A DNA stretch of 64,000 nt from UBA8752 sp036159995 (GTDB taxonomy: Bacteria; Bacteroidota; Bacteroidia; Flavobacteriales_D; Sanyastnellaceae): the NCBI GenBank assembly GCA_036159995.1, contig JAYYEI010000037.1:1-64000 (forward strand), given 5' to 3'. Both the position numbers and the translations under genes were made by a program. Position 1 is the stretch's first letter, and the number at the start of each line of letters is the position of its first letter. The notes below the pieces were generated by a model. It was not told the DNA's origin. It worked only from the letters and a program-made list of their open reading frames with translations, and did not search any database. Below are positions 45,431 to 53,903 of this stretch, in pieces.

Positions 45431-46699
45431 ATGGCTTTCAGGAATTTCCTCCTCCGCGCCTCCGGCCTCCTTGTGATGGTCGGCCTCCTCGCCTCCACAG
45501 CCAGCGCCCAGCTGACCCAGGTGGAGACGGCGCAGCAACTCCAGCTGAACACCATCACCACGGCCGTCCCGTTCCTGACGATCGCCCCGGATTCCCGGAG
45601 CGGTGCCCTCGGCGATGCCGGTGTGGCCCTCACCCCGGACGGTGCCGCCATGGCGTGGAACCCGGCACGGATGGCCTTCACCGACCAGACTTTTGAGGCC
45701 CACATGGGGTATGCCCCGTGGCTCCGGGCCCTCGTGGACGACATGTCCCTGGCCTACCTCAGCGGCACCCGGAAGCTCAACAAGCGCCAAGCCGTCGGCA
45801 TGGCCCTGCGGTACTTCTCCCTCGGCAACATCACGTTCACGGACGTCAACGGCACGGCTATTCGGGACTTCAGCCCCAACGAGTTCTCGCTCGACTTCGG
45901 GTTCTCCCAGAAGTTCGGCGACAAGTTCAGCGGCGGCTTTACGGCGCGCTACATCCACTCCAACCTCACCGGGGGCACCAACATCCTCGGGGCGGACAGC
46001 CGTCCGGGACGCTCGGTGGCGGTCGACGTGGGGGTCTTCCACACCAACGACAACGTCAAGTTCGGCGACCGCGACGGCCGAATGAACTGGGGGGTGTGCG
46101 TGTCCAACGTGGGCGCCAAGATGAGCTACACCGAGACCGCCGAGCGGGACTTCATCCCGACCAACCTGAAAGCTGGAGCGGCGGCCACGGTCTTCCTCGA
46201 CGACTACAACAACCTGACCTTCACAATGGACGCCAACAAGCTCCTCGTGCCCACGGCCCCCGCCTACGGGGAAGGAGAAGACGACGACCTCATCGTCAGC
46301 GGGTTCGACCCCAACGTTGGTGTGGCCTCGGGCATCATCCAGAGCTTCTATGACGCTCCAGGCATCGTCGAACGGCAGGGAGATGGCACCTACCTCGTCG
46401 AGCCGGGCAGCGTGTTCCGGGAAGAGCTGCGGGAAATCAACCTGGGCGGTGGCATCGAATACGATTACAACGGCGTCTTCGCCGTGCGCGGTGGCTATTT
46501 CTTCGAGCACTACACGAAGGGCAACCGCCAGTTCATCACCCTCGGCGCCGGCATCAAGTACACCGTGCTCGACATCGACCTGAGCTACCTGATTGCCACC
46601 ACCCAGCAGAATCCGCTGGCCAACACCCTGCGGTTCTCACTTCGCCTCGCCTTCGACGACATGGTGGGCGGCGCGGACGACGACCCCGCCAACTTCTGA
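45431..46699 (+). CDS. porV: T9SS outer-membrane shuttle protein PorV
   Basis: 422 residues. Signal peptide (FLLRASGLLVMVGLLAST, cut after ASAQ), then a FadL-like barrel with the PorV signature FLTIAPDSRSGALGDAGVA and WNPARMAF near the N-terminus. PorV carries cargo from the Sov translocon to PorU in the attachment complex. The last strand ends SLRLAFDD. Downstream of porU as in Flavobacteria; ispF follows 7 nt later. Confidence 0.96.
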   Translation: MAFRNFLLRASGLLVMVGLLASTASAQLTQVETAQQLQLNTITTAVPFLTIAPDSRSGALGDAGVALTPDGAAMAWNPARMAFTDQTFEAHMGYAPWLRALVDDMSLAYLSGTRKLNKRQAVGMALRYFSLGNITFTDVNGTAIRDFSPNEFSLDFGFSQKFGDKFSGGFTARYIHSNLTGGTNILGADSRPGRSVAVDVGVFHTNDNVKFGDRDGRMNWGVCVSNVGAKMSYTETAERDFIPTNLKAGAAATVFLDDYNNLTFTMDANKLLVPTAPAYGEGEDDDLIVSGFDPNVGVASGIIQSFYDAPGIVERQGDGTYLVEPGSVFREELREINLGGGIEYDYNGVFAVRGGYFFEHYTKGNRQFITLGAGIKYTVLDIDLSYLIATTQQNPLANTLRFSLRLAFDDMVGGADDDPANF

Positions 46700-46706
46700 T
46701 CGGCGC

Positions 46707-47192
46707 ATGCCCCTCCCGGACCTTCGCATCGGCTACGGCTACGATGTCCACCAGCTGGCGGAAGGGGAAGAATTCTGGCTCGGAGGCATCCGCATTCCCT
46801 CCGACATCGGCGCAGTCGGCCACAGCGATGCCGACGTTCTGCTCCATGTGATTTGTGATGCCCTCTTCGGGGCGCGGGCCATGGGCGACATCGGGGCCCA
46901 TTTCCCGGACACGGACGCGGCATTCAAGGGCATCGACAGCAAAATCCTGCTCCGCGAGACCGTGGCCAAGGTCTGCACGGAGGGGTGGGGCATCGTCAAC
47001 GTGGACGCCACAGTTTGCCTCCAAGCCCCCAAGCTTCGGCCCCACATCGACGCCATGCGCGAATGCATCGCGGAGTGCCTCGGCATCCCCGTGGACCGGG
47101 TCGGTGTGAAGGCCACCACCACCGAGCGTTTGGGCTTCGTCGGGACAGGCGAGGGCATCAGTGCCCATGCGGTGGTCCTGTTGGGCCGCTGA
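46707..47192 (+). CDS. ispF: 2-C-methyl-D-erythritol 2,4-cyclodiphosphate synthase
   Basis: 161 residues, the family size. IspF makes the cyclodiphosphate in the non-mevalonate isoprenoid pathway. Metal ligands lie in GYGYDVHQL (Asp, His); GHSDADVLLHVICDALFGA and the C-terminal KATTTERLGFVGTGEGI are typical. It begins MPLPDLRIGYGYD, 7 nt after porV. Confidence 0.96.
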   Translation: MPLPDLRIGYGYDVHQLAEGEEFWLGGIRIPSDIGAVGHSDADVLLHVICDALFGARAMGDIGAHFPDTDAAFKGIDSKILLRETVAKVCTEGWGIVNVDATVCLQAPKLRPHIDAMRECIAECLGIPVDRVGVKATTTERLGFVGTGEGISAHAVVLLGR

Positions 47193-47219
47193 GGTTCCTG
47201 TCGGGCGGGCCGTGCGGCC

Positions 47220-47227
47220 TATATTTG
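47220..47227 (+). promoter_or_regulatory. -7 element (TATATTTG) for pdhA
   Basis: Exact TAnnTTTG match 20 nt before the pdhA ATG, with a loose TTCCTG about 20 bases further upstream as a possible -33. Predicted leader ~14 nt. Confidence 0.6.
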
Positions 47228-47247
47228 CCTTTCGCAAATTGGGCATC

Positions 47248-48303
47248 ATGACCACCACCACGCCTGCTAAGAAGACCACGGCTCGACGGAAACCGGCCTC
47301 CAAGAAGAAGGCCAAGACGCCGTACTCCAAGGAGACCTACATCAAGTGGCACCGCGACATGCTGTTGATGCGCCGCTTCGAGGAGCGCTGCGGTCACCTG
47401 TACATCCAACAGAAATTCGGCGGATTCTGCCATCTCTATATCGGCCAGGAAGCGATCCTCGCCGGCATGGTGGAGGCCATCCGTCCGACGGACCGCGTCA
47501 TCACGGCCTACCGTGACCACGCCCACCCGTTGGCCCTCGGCACCGACCCCAAAGTGGTGATGGCCGAGCTCTACGGAAAGAAGACCGGCTCGAGCAAGGG
47601 CAAGGGTGGTTCCATGCACATGTTCGACAAGGAGCGCAACCTCTTCGGTGGCCACGGCATCGTGGGCGGACAGATCGGCCTCGGCGCCGGCATCGCCTTC
47701 GCCGACAAGTACCGCAAGGAGGACCACGTGACGGTCTGCTTCTTCGGGGACGGCGCCGCCCGCCAAGGCATGCTTCACGAGACCTTCAACATGGCCATGA
47801 CCTGGAAGCTTCCAGTCATCTACGTGGTGGAGAACAACAAGTACGCCATGGGCACCTCGGTCGAGCGCACCACCAACGTGCACGACCTCTCCAAGCTGGG
47901 CGCCTCCTACGAGATGCCGGCCGAGTCCGTGGATGGCATGTCTCCGGAAGCCGTGGCCGAGGCCATGGCCCGCGCCGCAGAGCACTGCCGCAAGGGAGAG
48001 GGCCCGTACCTCCTCGATATCCAGACCTATCGCTACAAGGGCCACTCCATGAGCGACCCGCAGAAGTACCGCACCAAGAGTGAAGTCGAGGAGTACCAGG
48101 AGCGCGACCCGATCGCCCACTGCGCCAAGGTCATCACCGACAACAAGTGGATGACGGAGGCCGAGCTCAAGGCCGTCGACAAGGAGGTCAAGGCCCAGGT
48201 CGAAGAGGCCATCCAGTTCGCCGAGGAGAGCCCGCTCCCCGAGGCACACGAGCTCTACGAGGACGTCTACGTGACGCCCAACTACCCCTTCGTCAACGAC
48301 TGA
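47248..48303 (+). CDS. pdhA: pyruvate dehydrogenase E1 component, alpha subunit
   Basis: 351 residues after a basic N-terminal tail (KKTTARRKPASKKKAK). E1-alpha with E1-beta decarboxylates pyruvate on thiamine diphosphate. ThDP-binding CFFGDGAARQGMLHETFN…VVENN and the phosphorylation-loop region YRYKGHSMSDPQKYR are present. Start ATG 47248; it follows a clean -7 promoter. E2 follows 20 nt later; no E1-beta gene is in the window, which is usual for Bacteroidota. Confidence 0.95.
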   Translation: MTTTTPAKKTTARRKPASKKKAKTPYSKETYIKWHRDMLLMRRFEERCGHLYIQQKFGGFCHLYIGQEAILAGMVEAIRPTDRVITAYRDHAHPLALGTDPKVVMAELYGKKTGSSKGKGGSMHMFDKERNLFGGHGIVGGQIGLGAGIAFADKYRKEDHVTVCFFGDGAARQGMLHETFNMAMTWKLPVIYVVENNKYAMGTSVERTTNVHDLSKLGASYEMPAESVDGMSPEAVAEAMARAAEHCRKGEGPYLLDIQTYRYKGHSMSDPQKYRTKSEVEEYQERDPIAHCAKVITDNKWMTEAELKAVDKEVKAQVEEAIQFAEESPLPEAHELYEDVYVTPNYPFVND

Positions 48304-48323
48304 ACGACTGATTCACAACTCTG

Positions 48324-49604
48324 ATGGCTGAAATCGTACGCATGCCGAAGCTCAGCGACACCATGACCGAGGGTGTCGTGGCCGAGTGGCACAAGAACGT
48401 GGGAGACCAGGTCGAATCCGGCGAGGTGCTCGCCGAGATCGAGACCGACAAGGCGACCATGGAATTCGAGTCCTTCCAGGACGGTGTGCTCTTGCACATC
48501 GGCGTGGACAAGGGCGCCACGGCTGCCGTGGACAGCATCCTCGCCATCCTCGGAGAGGCCGGAGAGGATGTGAGCGGCCTGCTTGCCGCCGAGGCCGAGG
48601 CCGAGGCGCCGGCGGCCGCCGCTCCGGCTCCTGAACCGGCTCCGGCTCCCGCCCCGGCCCCCGCTCCGGTGGAGGCGGCTCCAGCTCCCGCTCCGGCCCC
48701 TGTGGCGGCCCCGGCTCCGGCCGTGGCCCCCGCGGCCAAGGTGGCCGCTCCGGCTCCGTCCGCCAACGGCAAGATCAAGGCCTCCCCGCTGGCGGCCCGC
48801 TTGGCCGCTGAGCGCGGCATCGACCTCGGCCGGGTGGCCGGCACTGGAGACGGTGGCCGCATCGTCAAGCGCGACATCGAAGGCTACGTGCCCGCTCCGG
48901 CTGCAGCCGGACTCGGCGCGGTGGAGTCCTCCACGGACTTCCCGGTGACCCAGATGCGCAAGACCATCGCGCGAAGGCTCGCCGAATCCAAGTTCACCGC
49001 CCCGCACTTCTACCTCAAGCTGTCCGTTGACATGGGCGCTGCGGTGGAAGCCCGCCAGGCCATCAACGCCGAGGAGGGCGTCAAGGTGAGCTTCAACGAC
49101 ATGGTCGTCAAGGCCGTGTCCCTGGCCCTCAAGAAGCACCCGGCCGTCAACAGTGCCTGGATGGACACCCACATCCGACAGAACGACCATGTCCACATCG
49201 GTGTGGCCGTGGCCGTCGAGGATGGACTGCTTGTCCCCGTGGTGCGCCACGCCGACCGGAAGTCCCTCACCGAGATTGGGGCAGAGGTCAAGGATTACGC
49301 GGGCAAGGCCCGGGAGAAGAAGCTCCAGCCCAGTGATTGGGAAGGCAACACCTTCACCATCTCCAACCTCGGGATGTTCGGCATTGAGGACTTCACCGCG
49401 ATCATCAACCCGCCGGATGCCTGCATCCTGGCCGTCGGCGGCATCAGCGATGTGCCGGTCGTCAAGGACGGGGCCGTCGTGCCGGGCAAAGTGATGAAGC
49501 TCACCCTCAGCTGCGACCACCGCGTCGTGGACGGCGCCACCGGTGCCGCCTTCCTCCAGGAGGTCAAATCCCTCCTCGAGCACCCGGTTCGCATGTTGGC
49601 CTGA
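48324..49604 (+). CDS. pdhC: pyruvate dehydrogenase E2 (dihydrolipoamide acetyltransferase)
   Basis: 426 residues. One lipoyl domain (lipoyl Lys43 in EIETDKATMEFES), a Pro/Ala-rich flexible linker at ~90-145 (PAPAPAPAP runs), a peripheral-subunit-binding domain at ~150-186 (ASPLAARLAAERGIDL), and the catalytic core with His399/Asp403 in DHRVVDG. It transfers acetyl groups to CoA. Many Bacteroidota E2 proteins have two lipoyl domains; only one is seen here. Immediately downstream of pdhA. Confidence 0.94.
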   Translation: MAEIVRMPKLSDTMTEGVVAEWHKNVGDQVESGEVLAEIETDKATMEFESFQDGVLLHIGVDKGATAAVDSILAILGEAGEDVSGLLAAEAEAEAPAAAAPAPEPAPAPAPAPAPVEAAPAPAPAPVAAPAPAVAPAAKVAAPAPSANGKIKASPLAARLAAERGIDLGRVAGTGDGGRIVKRDIEGYVPAPAAAGLGAVESSTDFPVTQMRKTIARRLAESKFTAPHFYLKLSVDMGAAVEARQAINAEEGVKVSFNDMVVKAVSLALKKHPAVNSAWMDTHIRQNDHVHIGVAVAVEDGLLVPVVRHADRKSLTEIGAEVKDYAGKAREKKLQPSDWEGNTFTISNLGMFGIEDFTAIINPPDACILAVGGISDVPVVKDGAVVPGKVMKLTLSCDHRVVDGATGAAFLQEVKSLLEHPVRMLA

Positions 49605-49617
49605 TCTTCCGGCCACG

Positions 49618-51738
49618 ATGCCGGAACCGCTGAACGCCTCCACCCCGATCGAATTCCTGAAGGGAATCGGTCCCAAACGGGCAGAGGCGTTGGCGGAGGA
49701 CCTCGCCATCCGAACCTGTGGCGACCTCCTGTTCCACCTGCCGTTCCGGTACGAGGACCGCACCCGCTTCCATCGGGTGGCGGAGACCGCGCCCGGTCCC
49801 GTGCAGGTCCAATTGAGGGGCACCATCCGCAAGCTCAAGGAGGTCCAGCAGAAGCGGGGCCAAAGGCTCGAAGCGGACTTCGTCGACGAGCACGGGGATG
49901 TCCTGCCGTTGGTCTGGTTCAAGGGGGCCAAATGGGTGGCCCGGAACCTGCCCGTTGGCCAACCCTGCGTGTTGTGGGGCCGCATCAGTGATTACAAGGG
50001 CGGACGCAACATGGCCCATCCCGAGGTGTTGACCCTGCAGGAGGCTCGGGCGGCCAGCGCCCTCCACCCGGTGTATGGATCCACCGAACGCCTCGGTCGG
50101 TTCGGGTTGAATTCCAATGGCATCGGAAAGGCCGTGCAGCGCCTCATCGCCCAGCTCCGGGAGTTGCATGGGCCCGAATGGATGGCCGAAACCCTGCCGG
50201 ACGGCATCCTGGCCCACCGTGGATTGCCTCGTCTGGCCACGGCCATGGAACAGGTCCATCAGCCAGCCGATGTGCAGGCCGAACGGCTGGGTCGATTCCG
50301 TCTGAAATTCGAAGAGTTCCTCTTCCTGCAGCTGCTGCTCGTCCAACACCGCAACCGACAGACCACGGCCTTGCCCGGCCCGGCCTTCGCTGAGGTCGGA
50401 GAGCACTTCAACCGCTTCTATTCGGAGCGGATTCCCTTTGAGCTCACCGGCGCCCAGAAGCGGGTCATCCGCGAAATCCGAGAGGACACGCGGAACGGCA
50501 CCCACATGAACCGCTTGCTGCAGGGCGACGTGGGCAGTGGAAAGACGATGGTGGCCCTGTTGACGGCCCTGCTCGCTGTAGACAACGGGTGTCAGGCGTG
50601 CATCATGGCCCCCACGGAAATCCTGGCCCAGCAGCACCTCGCGAGCTTCCGCGAGATGCTCGGCGACCTGCCGGTCCGCGTGGAGTTGTTGACGGGATCC
50701 GTCAAGGCCGCGGACCGGAAGCCCATCCTCGCCGGCCTCGCAGACGGCTCGGTCCATCTGCTTGTCGGCACCCACGCGGTGCTCGAGCCCAAGGTGGTCT
50801 TCCATCGCCTCGGCCTGGTCGTGATCGACGAGCAGCACCGGTTCGGCGTGGCCCAGCGCGCCCGGCTGTGGGCCAAGGCGGAGATTCCGCCCCACATCCT
50901 CGTGATGACGGCCACCCCCATCCCACGGACGTTGAGCATGACCGTCTATGGAGACCTGGACGTGAGCGTCATCGACGAGCTCCCGCCGGGACGGAAGCCC
51001 ATCCGCACCGTCCACCGGACCGATGCCCAGCGGCTCGGGGTCTTCGGGTTCATGCGGGACCAGATTGCCGAAGGCCGCCAGGTGTACGTGGTGTATCCGC
51101 TCATCGAGGAGTCCGCCCAGCTCGACCACAAGGATCTGATGGACGGTTACGAGAGCTTGACCCGGCATTTTCCGGCACCGGACCACCGCATCAGCATCGT
51201 GCACGGACGGATGAAGCCGGAGGACAAGGACGCTGAGATGCAACGCTTCGCCAGCGGGAAGACGCAGATCATGGTCGCGACCACCGTCATCGAGGTGGGG
51301 GTCAATGTGCCCAATGCCTCCGTCATGGTCATCGAGAGCGCGGAACGGTTCGGTTTGAGCCAGCTGCACCAATTGAGGGGCCGGGTGGGCCGCGGCGCCA
51401 ACCAGAGCTTCTGCATCCTGATGAGTGGCAAGGAACTCGGCAAGGAGGCCCGCCGAAGGCTGGAGACCATGTGCCGGACCCAGGACGGCTTCGAAATCGC
51501 GGAGGTCGACCTCGAGTTGCGCGGGCCGGGCGACCTGATGGGCACGAAGCAGAGCGGTGTGCTGGACCTGAAGGTCGCCGACCTCGTCAAGGACCGGGCC
51601 CTGCTGGAGGATGCCCGGGACCTCGCCCGCCGCGTGCTGGGGGAGGACCCAGACCTCGATGCGCCGAAGCACGCCTTGTTGCGGACTGGGGTCGAACGGC
51701 TGCGGGCCTCCCGTCCCGACTGGAGCCGGATCGCCTGA
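49618..51738 (+). CDS. recG: ATP-dependent DNA helicase RecG
   Basis: 706 residues. RecG remodels stalled replication forks. An N-terminal wedge/OB domain (IRTCGDLLFHLPFRYED) precedes two RecA-like helicase domains with Walker A GDVGSGKT (303-310), VIDEQHRFGV, MTATPIPRTL, and motif VI QLRGRVGRG. Start ATG 49618 (MPEPLNAST) is 13 nt after the E2 stop. Confidence 0.97.
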   Translation: MPEPLNASTPIEFLKGIGPKRAEALAEDLAIRTCGDLLFHLPFRYEDRTRFHRVAETAPGPVQVQLRGTIRKLKEVQQKRGQRLEADFVDEHGDVLPLVWFKGAKWVARNLPVGQPCVLWGRISDYKGGRNMAHPEVLTLQEARAASALHPVYGSTERLGRFGLNSNGIGKAVQRLIAQLRELHGPEWMAETLPDGILAHRGLPRLATAMEQVHQPADVQAERLGRFRLKFEEFLFLQLLLVQHRNRQTTALPGPAFAEVGEHFNRFYSERIPFELTGAQKRVIREIREDTRNGTHMNRLLQGDVGSGKTMVALLTALLAVDNGCQACIMAPTEILAQQHLASFREMLGDLPVRVELLTGSVKAADRKPILAGLADGSVHLLVGTHAVLEPKVVFHRLGLVVIDEQHRFGVAQRARLWAKAEIPPHILVMTATPIPRTLSMTVYGDLDVSVIDELPPGRKPIRTVHRTDAQRLGVFGFMRDQIAEGRQVYVVYPLIEESAQLDHKDLMDGYESLTRHFPAPDHRISIVHGRMKPEDKDAEMQRFASGKTQIMVATTVIEVGVNVPNASVMVIESAERFGLSQLHQLRGRVGRGANQSFCILMSGKELGKEARRRLETMCRTQDGFEIAEVDLELRGPGDLMGTKQSGVLDLKVADLVKDRALLEDARDLARRVLGEDPDLDAPKHALLRTGVERLRASRPDWSRIA

Positions 51739-51784
51739 GCCATGAACCGCTCGGTTGTGGGCAAGTTCGGCGGTCCTATCCTTC

Positions 51785-51810
51785 AAGGGCCTCGGGGGCC
51801 TTTATGTTTG
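51785..51810 (+). promoter_or_regulatory. recG terminator-like hairpin overlapping a -7 element (TATGTTTG)
   Basis: AAGGGCC and GGCCTT (51785-51802) make a short stem with one bulge, followed by TTTATGTTT. The same bases hold TATGTTTG (51803-51810), an exact -7 match 5 nt ahead of the ATG at 51816, so a terminator and the next promoter share sequence. Confidence 0.5.
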
Positions 51811-51815
51811 AGGGA

Positions 51816-52742
51816 ATGAACGCCGGTGGACGTCCCTTCTGGTTGGCCTTGAGTGCGGGTGTGGCCCTCGCGGCGGCCGCGAGCTGGTCCTTCCTGTCTG
51901 GCCCGGAGGCCGCCACGCGGAGCGCTTCCGACCCCCTTCCCGCTGCGGTCAACCTAGATTCCCTCGTCGAGGAGGTCGCCGATCAGACCGCTCTCGAGGA
52001 GCGGGCGGCGGACGTGACCTTTTCGTTTGCCGTCGAGGTGAAGCGCTTCGACGACGGAACCGTCCTCGAACAAGACGACCTGCACCGCATGACCTGCCGG
52101 GCCCCTTCCGGCGATGCCCGCTGGGAAATCGGGATGGAGGGCCCCCTGCTCGGCGCCTACCGGTTCGACGCCAACGATGACGGCACGGATGAATTCCTTC
52201 TGGTCGACCGGGTCCACGCCATCGGTCTCGATGCCGGTGGCCGACCGATTCCGGGGTTCTCGATTCGACCCAACCGGGACATTACGGCCCACGCCGTCGT
52301 GGACTATGACGGAAAAGGGGAGGAGCGTTACCTGCTCGGCCTGTCCGATGGGCGTCTTCTGAACCACCGGAAGCTCGGTGAGGCAACCCCGGGTTGGAGA
52401 CATGTCTCCAAGGGGGCCGCCATCCAGTCGGTGGCCCACCTTCGGGCGGGACGGAAGGATTACCTCTGCACGGTCGATGAGAAGGGCGTGGTCATGCTTC
52501 TCAAGCGGAGCGGACAGCGTCGGGTGAGAACACCGGCCCAATTGCATCCGCAGGAAGGGCCGCGTGCAGTCGCATATGAGGTCCGGTCGGACATCGGGTC
52601 CTCCATTCTCGTGTCGCGCAATGCCGAAGGCGAGGTGGAATGCCGCCGGTTCGAGGATGGCATCGCCGGTCCGGCCTCCAGCGCGGAAATCCGGCTGCTC
52701 GAGACCGTCGAGGCCCGATTGCCGGACCCGGAGGCACCCTGA
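51816..52742 (+). CDS. exported hypothetical protein
   Basis: 308 residues from ATG 51816 (MNAGGRPFWLALSAG, hydrophobic to ~residue 28). A second ATG at 51804 lies inside the promoter -7 element, so 51816 is preferred. The mature part is beta-rich, with a DANDDGTDEFLLVDR segment and repeated blades (ITAHAVVDYDGKGEERYLLG; DYLCTVDEKGVVMLLKR) resembling VCBS/FG-GAP or beta-propeller repeats. No known function. The stop is 1 nt from the end of the convergent acyl-CoA dehydrogenase. Confidence 0.75.
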   Translation: MNAGGRPFWLALSAGVALAAAASWSFLSGPEAATRSASDPLPAAVNLDSLVEEVADQTALEERAADVTFSFAVEVKRFDDGTVLEQDDLHRMTCRAPSGDARWEIGMEGPLLGAYRFDANDDGTDEFLLVDRVHAIGLDAGGRPIPGFSIRPNRDITAHAVVDYDGKGEERYLLGLSDGRLLNHRKLGEATPGWRHVSKGAAIQSVAHLRAGRKDYLCTVDEKGVVMLLKRSGQRRVRTPAQLHPQEGPRAVAYEVRSDIGSSILVSRNAEGEVECRRFEDGIAGPASSAEIRLLETVEARLPDPEAP

Positions 52743-52743
52743 A

Positions 52744-53886
52744 TCAGTCCTGGAGGATAGAGCGCGAGATGACGATGCGCTGCACCTCGCTCGTGCCCTC
52801 GTAGATCTGCGTGATCTTGGAATCGCGCATGAGGCGTTCCACGTGGTATTCCTTGACGTAGCCGTATCCGCCGTGCACCTGGACCGCCTGGTCCGTTACC
52901 CGGCCGGCCACCTCCGAAGCGTACAGCTTGGCCATCGAGCTGGCGAGGTCGTAGTCCTGGCCCTGATCCTTGAGCCAAGCGGCTTTGAGGCAGAGCATGC
53001 GCGCCGCTTCGACTTCGGTGGCCATGTCGGCCAACTTGAAGGCGATGGCCTGATGCTTGTGGATTTCCTTGCCGAAGGCCTTGCGCTCCTTGGAGTAGGC
53101 GAGGGCAAACTCGAGGGCACCGGAGGCGATGCCGAGCGCCTGGGCGGCGATGCCGATGCGCCCACCAGCGAGGGTCTTCATGGCGAATTTGAAGCCGAAG
53201 CCGTCCTCTCCAATGCGGTTGGCCTTGGGCACCTTGACGTCCTGGAACATCAGGGTGTGCGTGTCGCTGCCGCGGATGCCCATCTTGTCTTCCTTGGCGC
53301 CCACGATAAAGCCCTCCATGCCGCGTTCGACGACGAGGCAGTTGATGCCGCGGTGGCCCTTTTCGGCGTCCGTCTGGGCCATCACGAGATAGGTGCTGGC
53401 CGAACCGCCGTTGGTGATCCAGTTCTTGGTGCCGTTGAGGAGGTAATGGTCCCCCATGTCGATGGCCGTCGTGCGCTGGCTGGTGGCATCGCTGCCCGCC
53501 TCGGGCTCGCTCAGGCAAAAGGCCCCGATCTTCTCTCCCCGGGCGAGGGGAGCGAGGAACTTCTCCTTCTGCTCCTCCGTGCCGTAGGCTTCCAATCCCC
53601 AGCAGACGAGGCTGTTGTTGACTGAAACGCAGACGGAGGCGGAGGCGTCGATTTTGGACAACTCCTCCATGGCGAGGACGTAGCTGACCGTGTCCATGCC
53701 ACTTCCGCCATATTTGGGGTCGACCATCATGCCCATGAAGCCCAATTCACCGAGCTGGCGCACCTCGTCGGCGGGAAAGCGCTGTTCGTTGTCCCGGTCG
53801 ATGACGCCGGGTTTGAGGACGTTTTGGGCGAAATCGCGGGCGGCGTCGCGCACGGCGCGCTGCTCTTCGTTGAGTTCCAGGATCAT
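52744..53886 (-). CDS. acyl-CoA dehydrogenase (short-chain type)
   Basis: 380 residues (MILELNEEQRAVRDAARDFA). FAD-dependent oxidation of acyl-CoA to enoyl-CoA. N- and middle-domain motifs are FCLSEPEAGSDATSQ and WITNGGSASTYLV; the C-terminal catalytic Glu is in QIYEGTSEVQRIVISR. Length and sequence fit the butyryl/short-chain group. A perfect -7 element lies 27 nt upstream. It is divergent from anmK. Confidence 0.95.
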   Translation of the reverse strand: MILELNEEQRAVRDAARDFAQNVLKPGVIDRDNEQRFPADEVRQLGELGFMGMMVDPKYGGSGMDTVSYVLAMEELSKIDASASVCVSVNNSLVCWGLEAYGTEEQKEKFLAPLARGEKIGAFCLSEPEAGSDATSQRTTAIDMGDHYLLNGTKNWITNGGSASTYLVMAQTDAEKGHRGINCLVVERGMEGFIVGAKEDKMGIRGSDTHTLMFQDVKVPKANRIGEDGFGFKFAMKTLAGGRIGIAAQALGIASGALEFALAYSKERKAFGKEIHKHQAIAFKLADMATEVEAARMLCLKAAWLKDQGQDYDLASSMAKLYASEVAGRVTDQAVQVHGGYGYVKEYHVERLMRDSKITQIYEGTSEVQRIVISRSILQD

Positions 53887-53903
53887 TGCAGGAGTCTCGT
53901 AAG

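Noticed and set aside
48600..48770. Pro/Ala-coding repetitive tract considered as a DNA repeat or mobile-element scar
   Set aside because: It encodes the flexible linker expected between the lipoyl and subunit-binding domains of E2.
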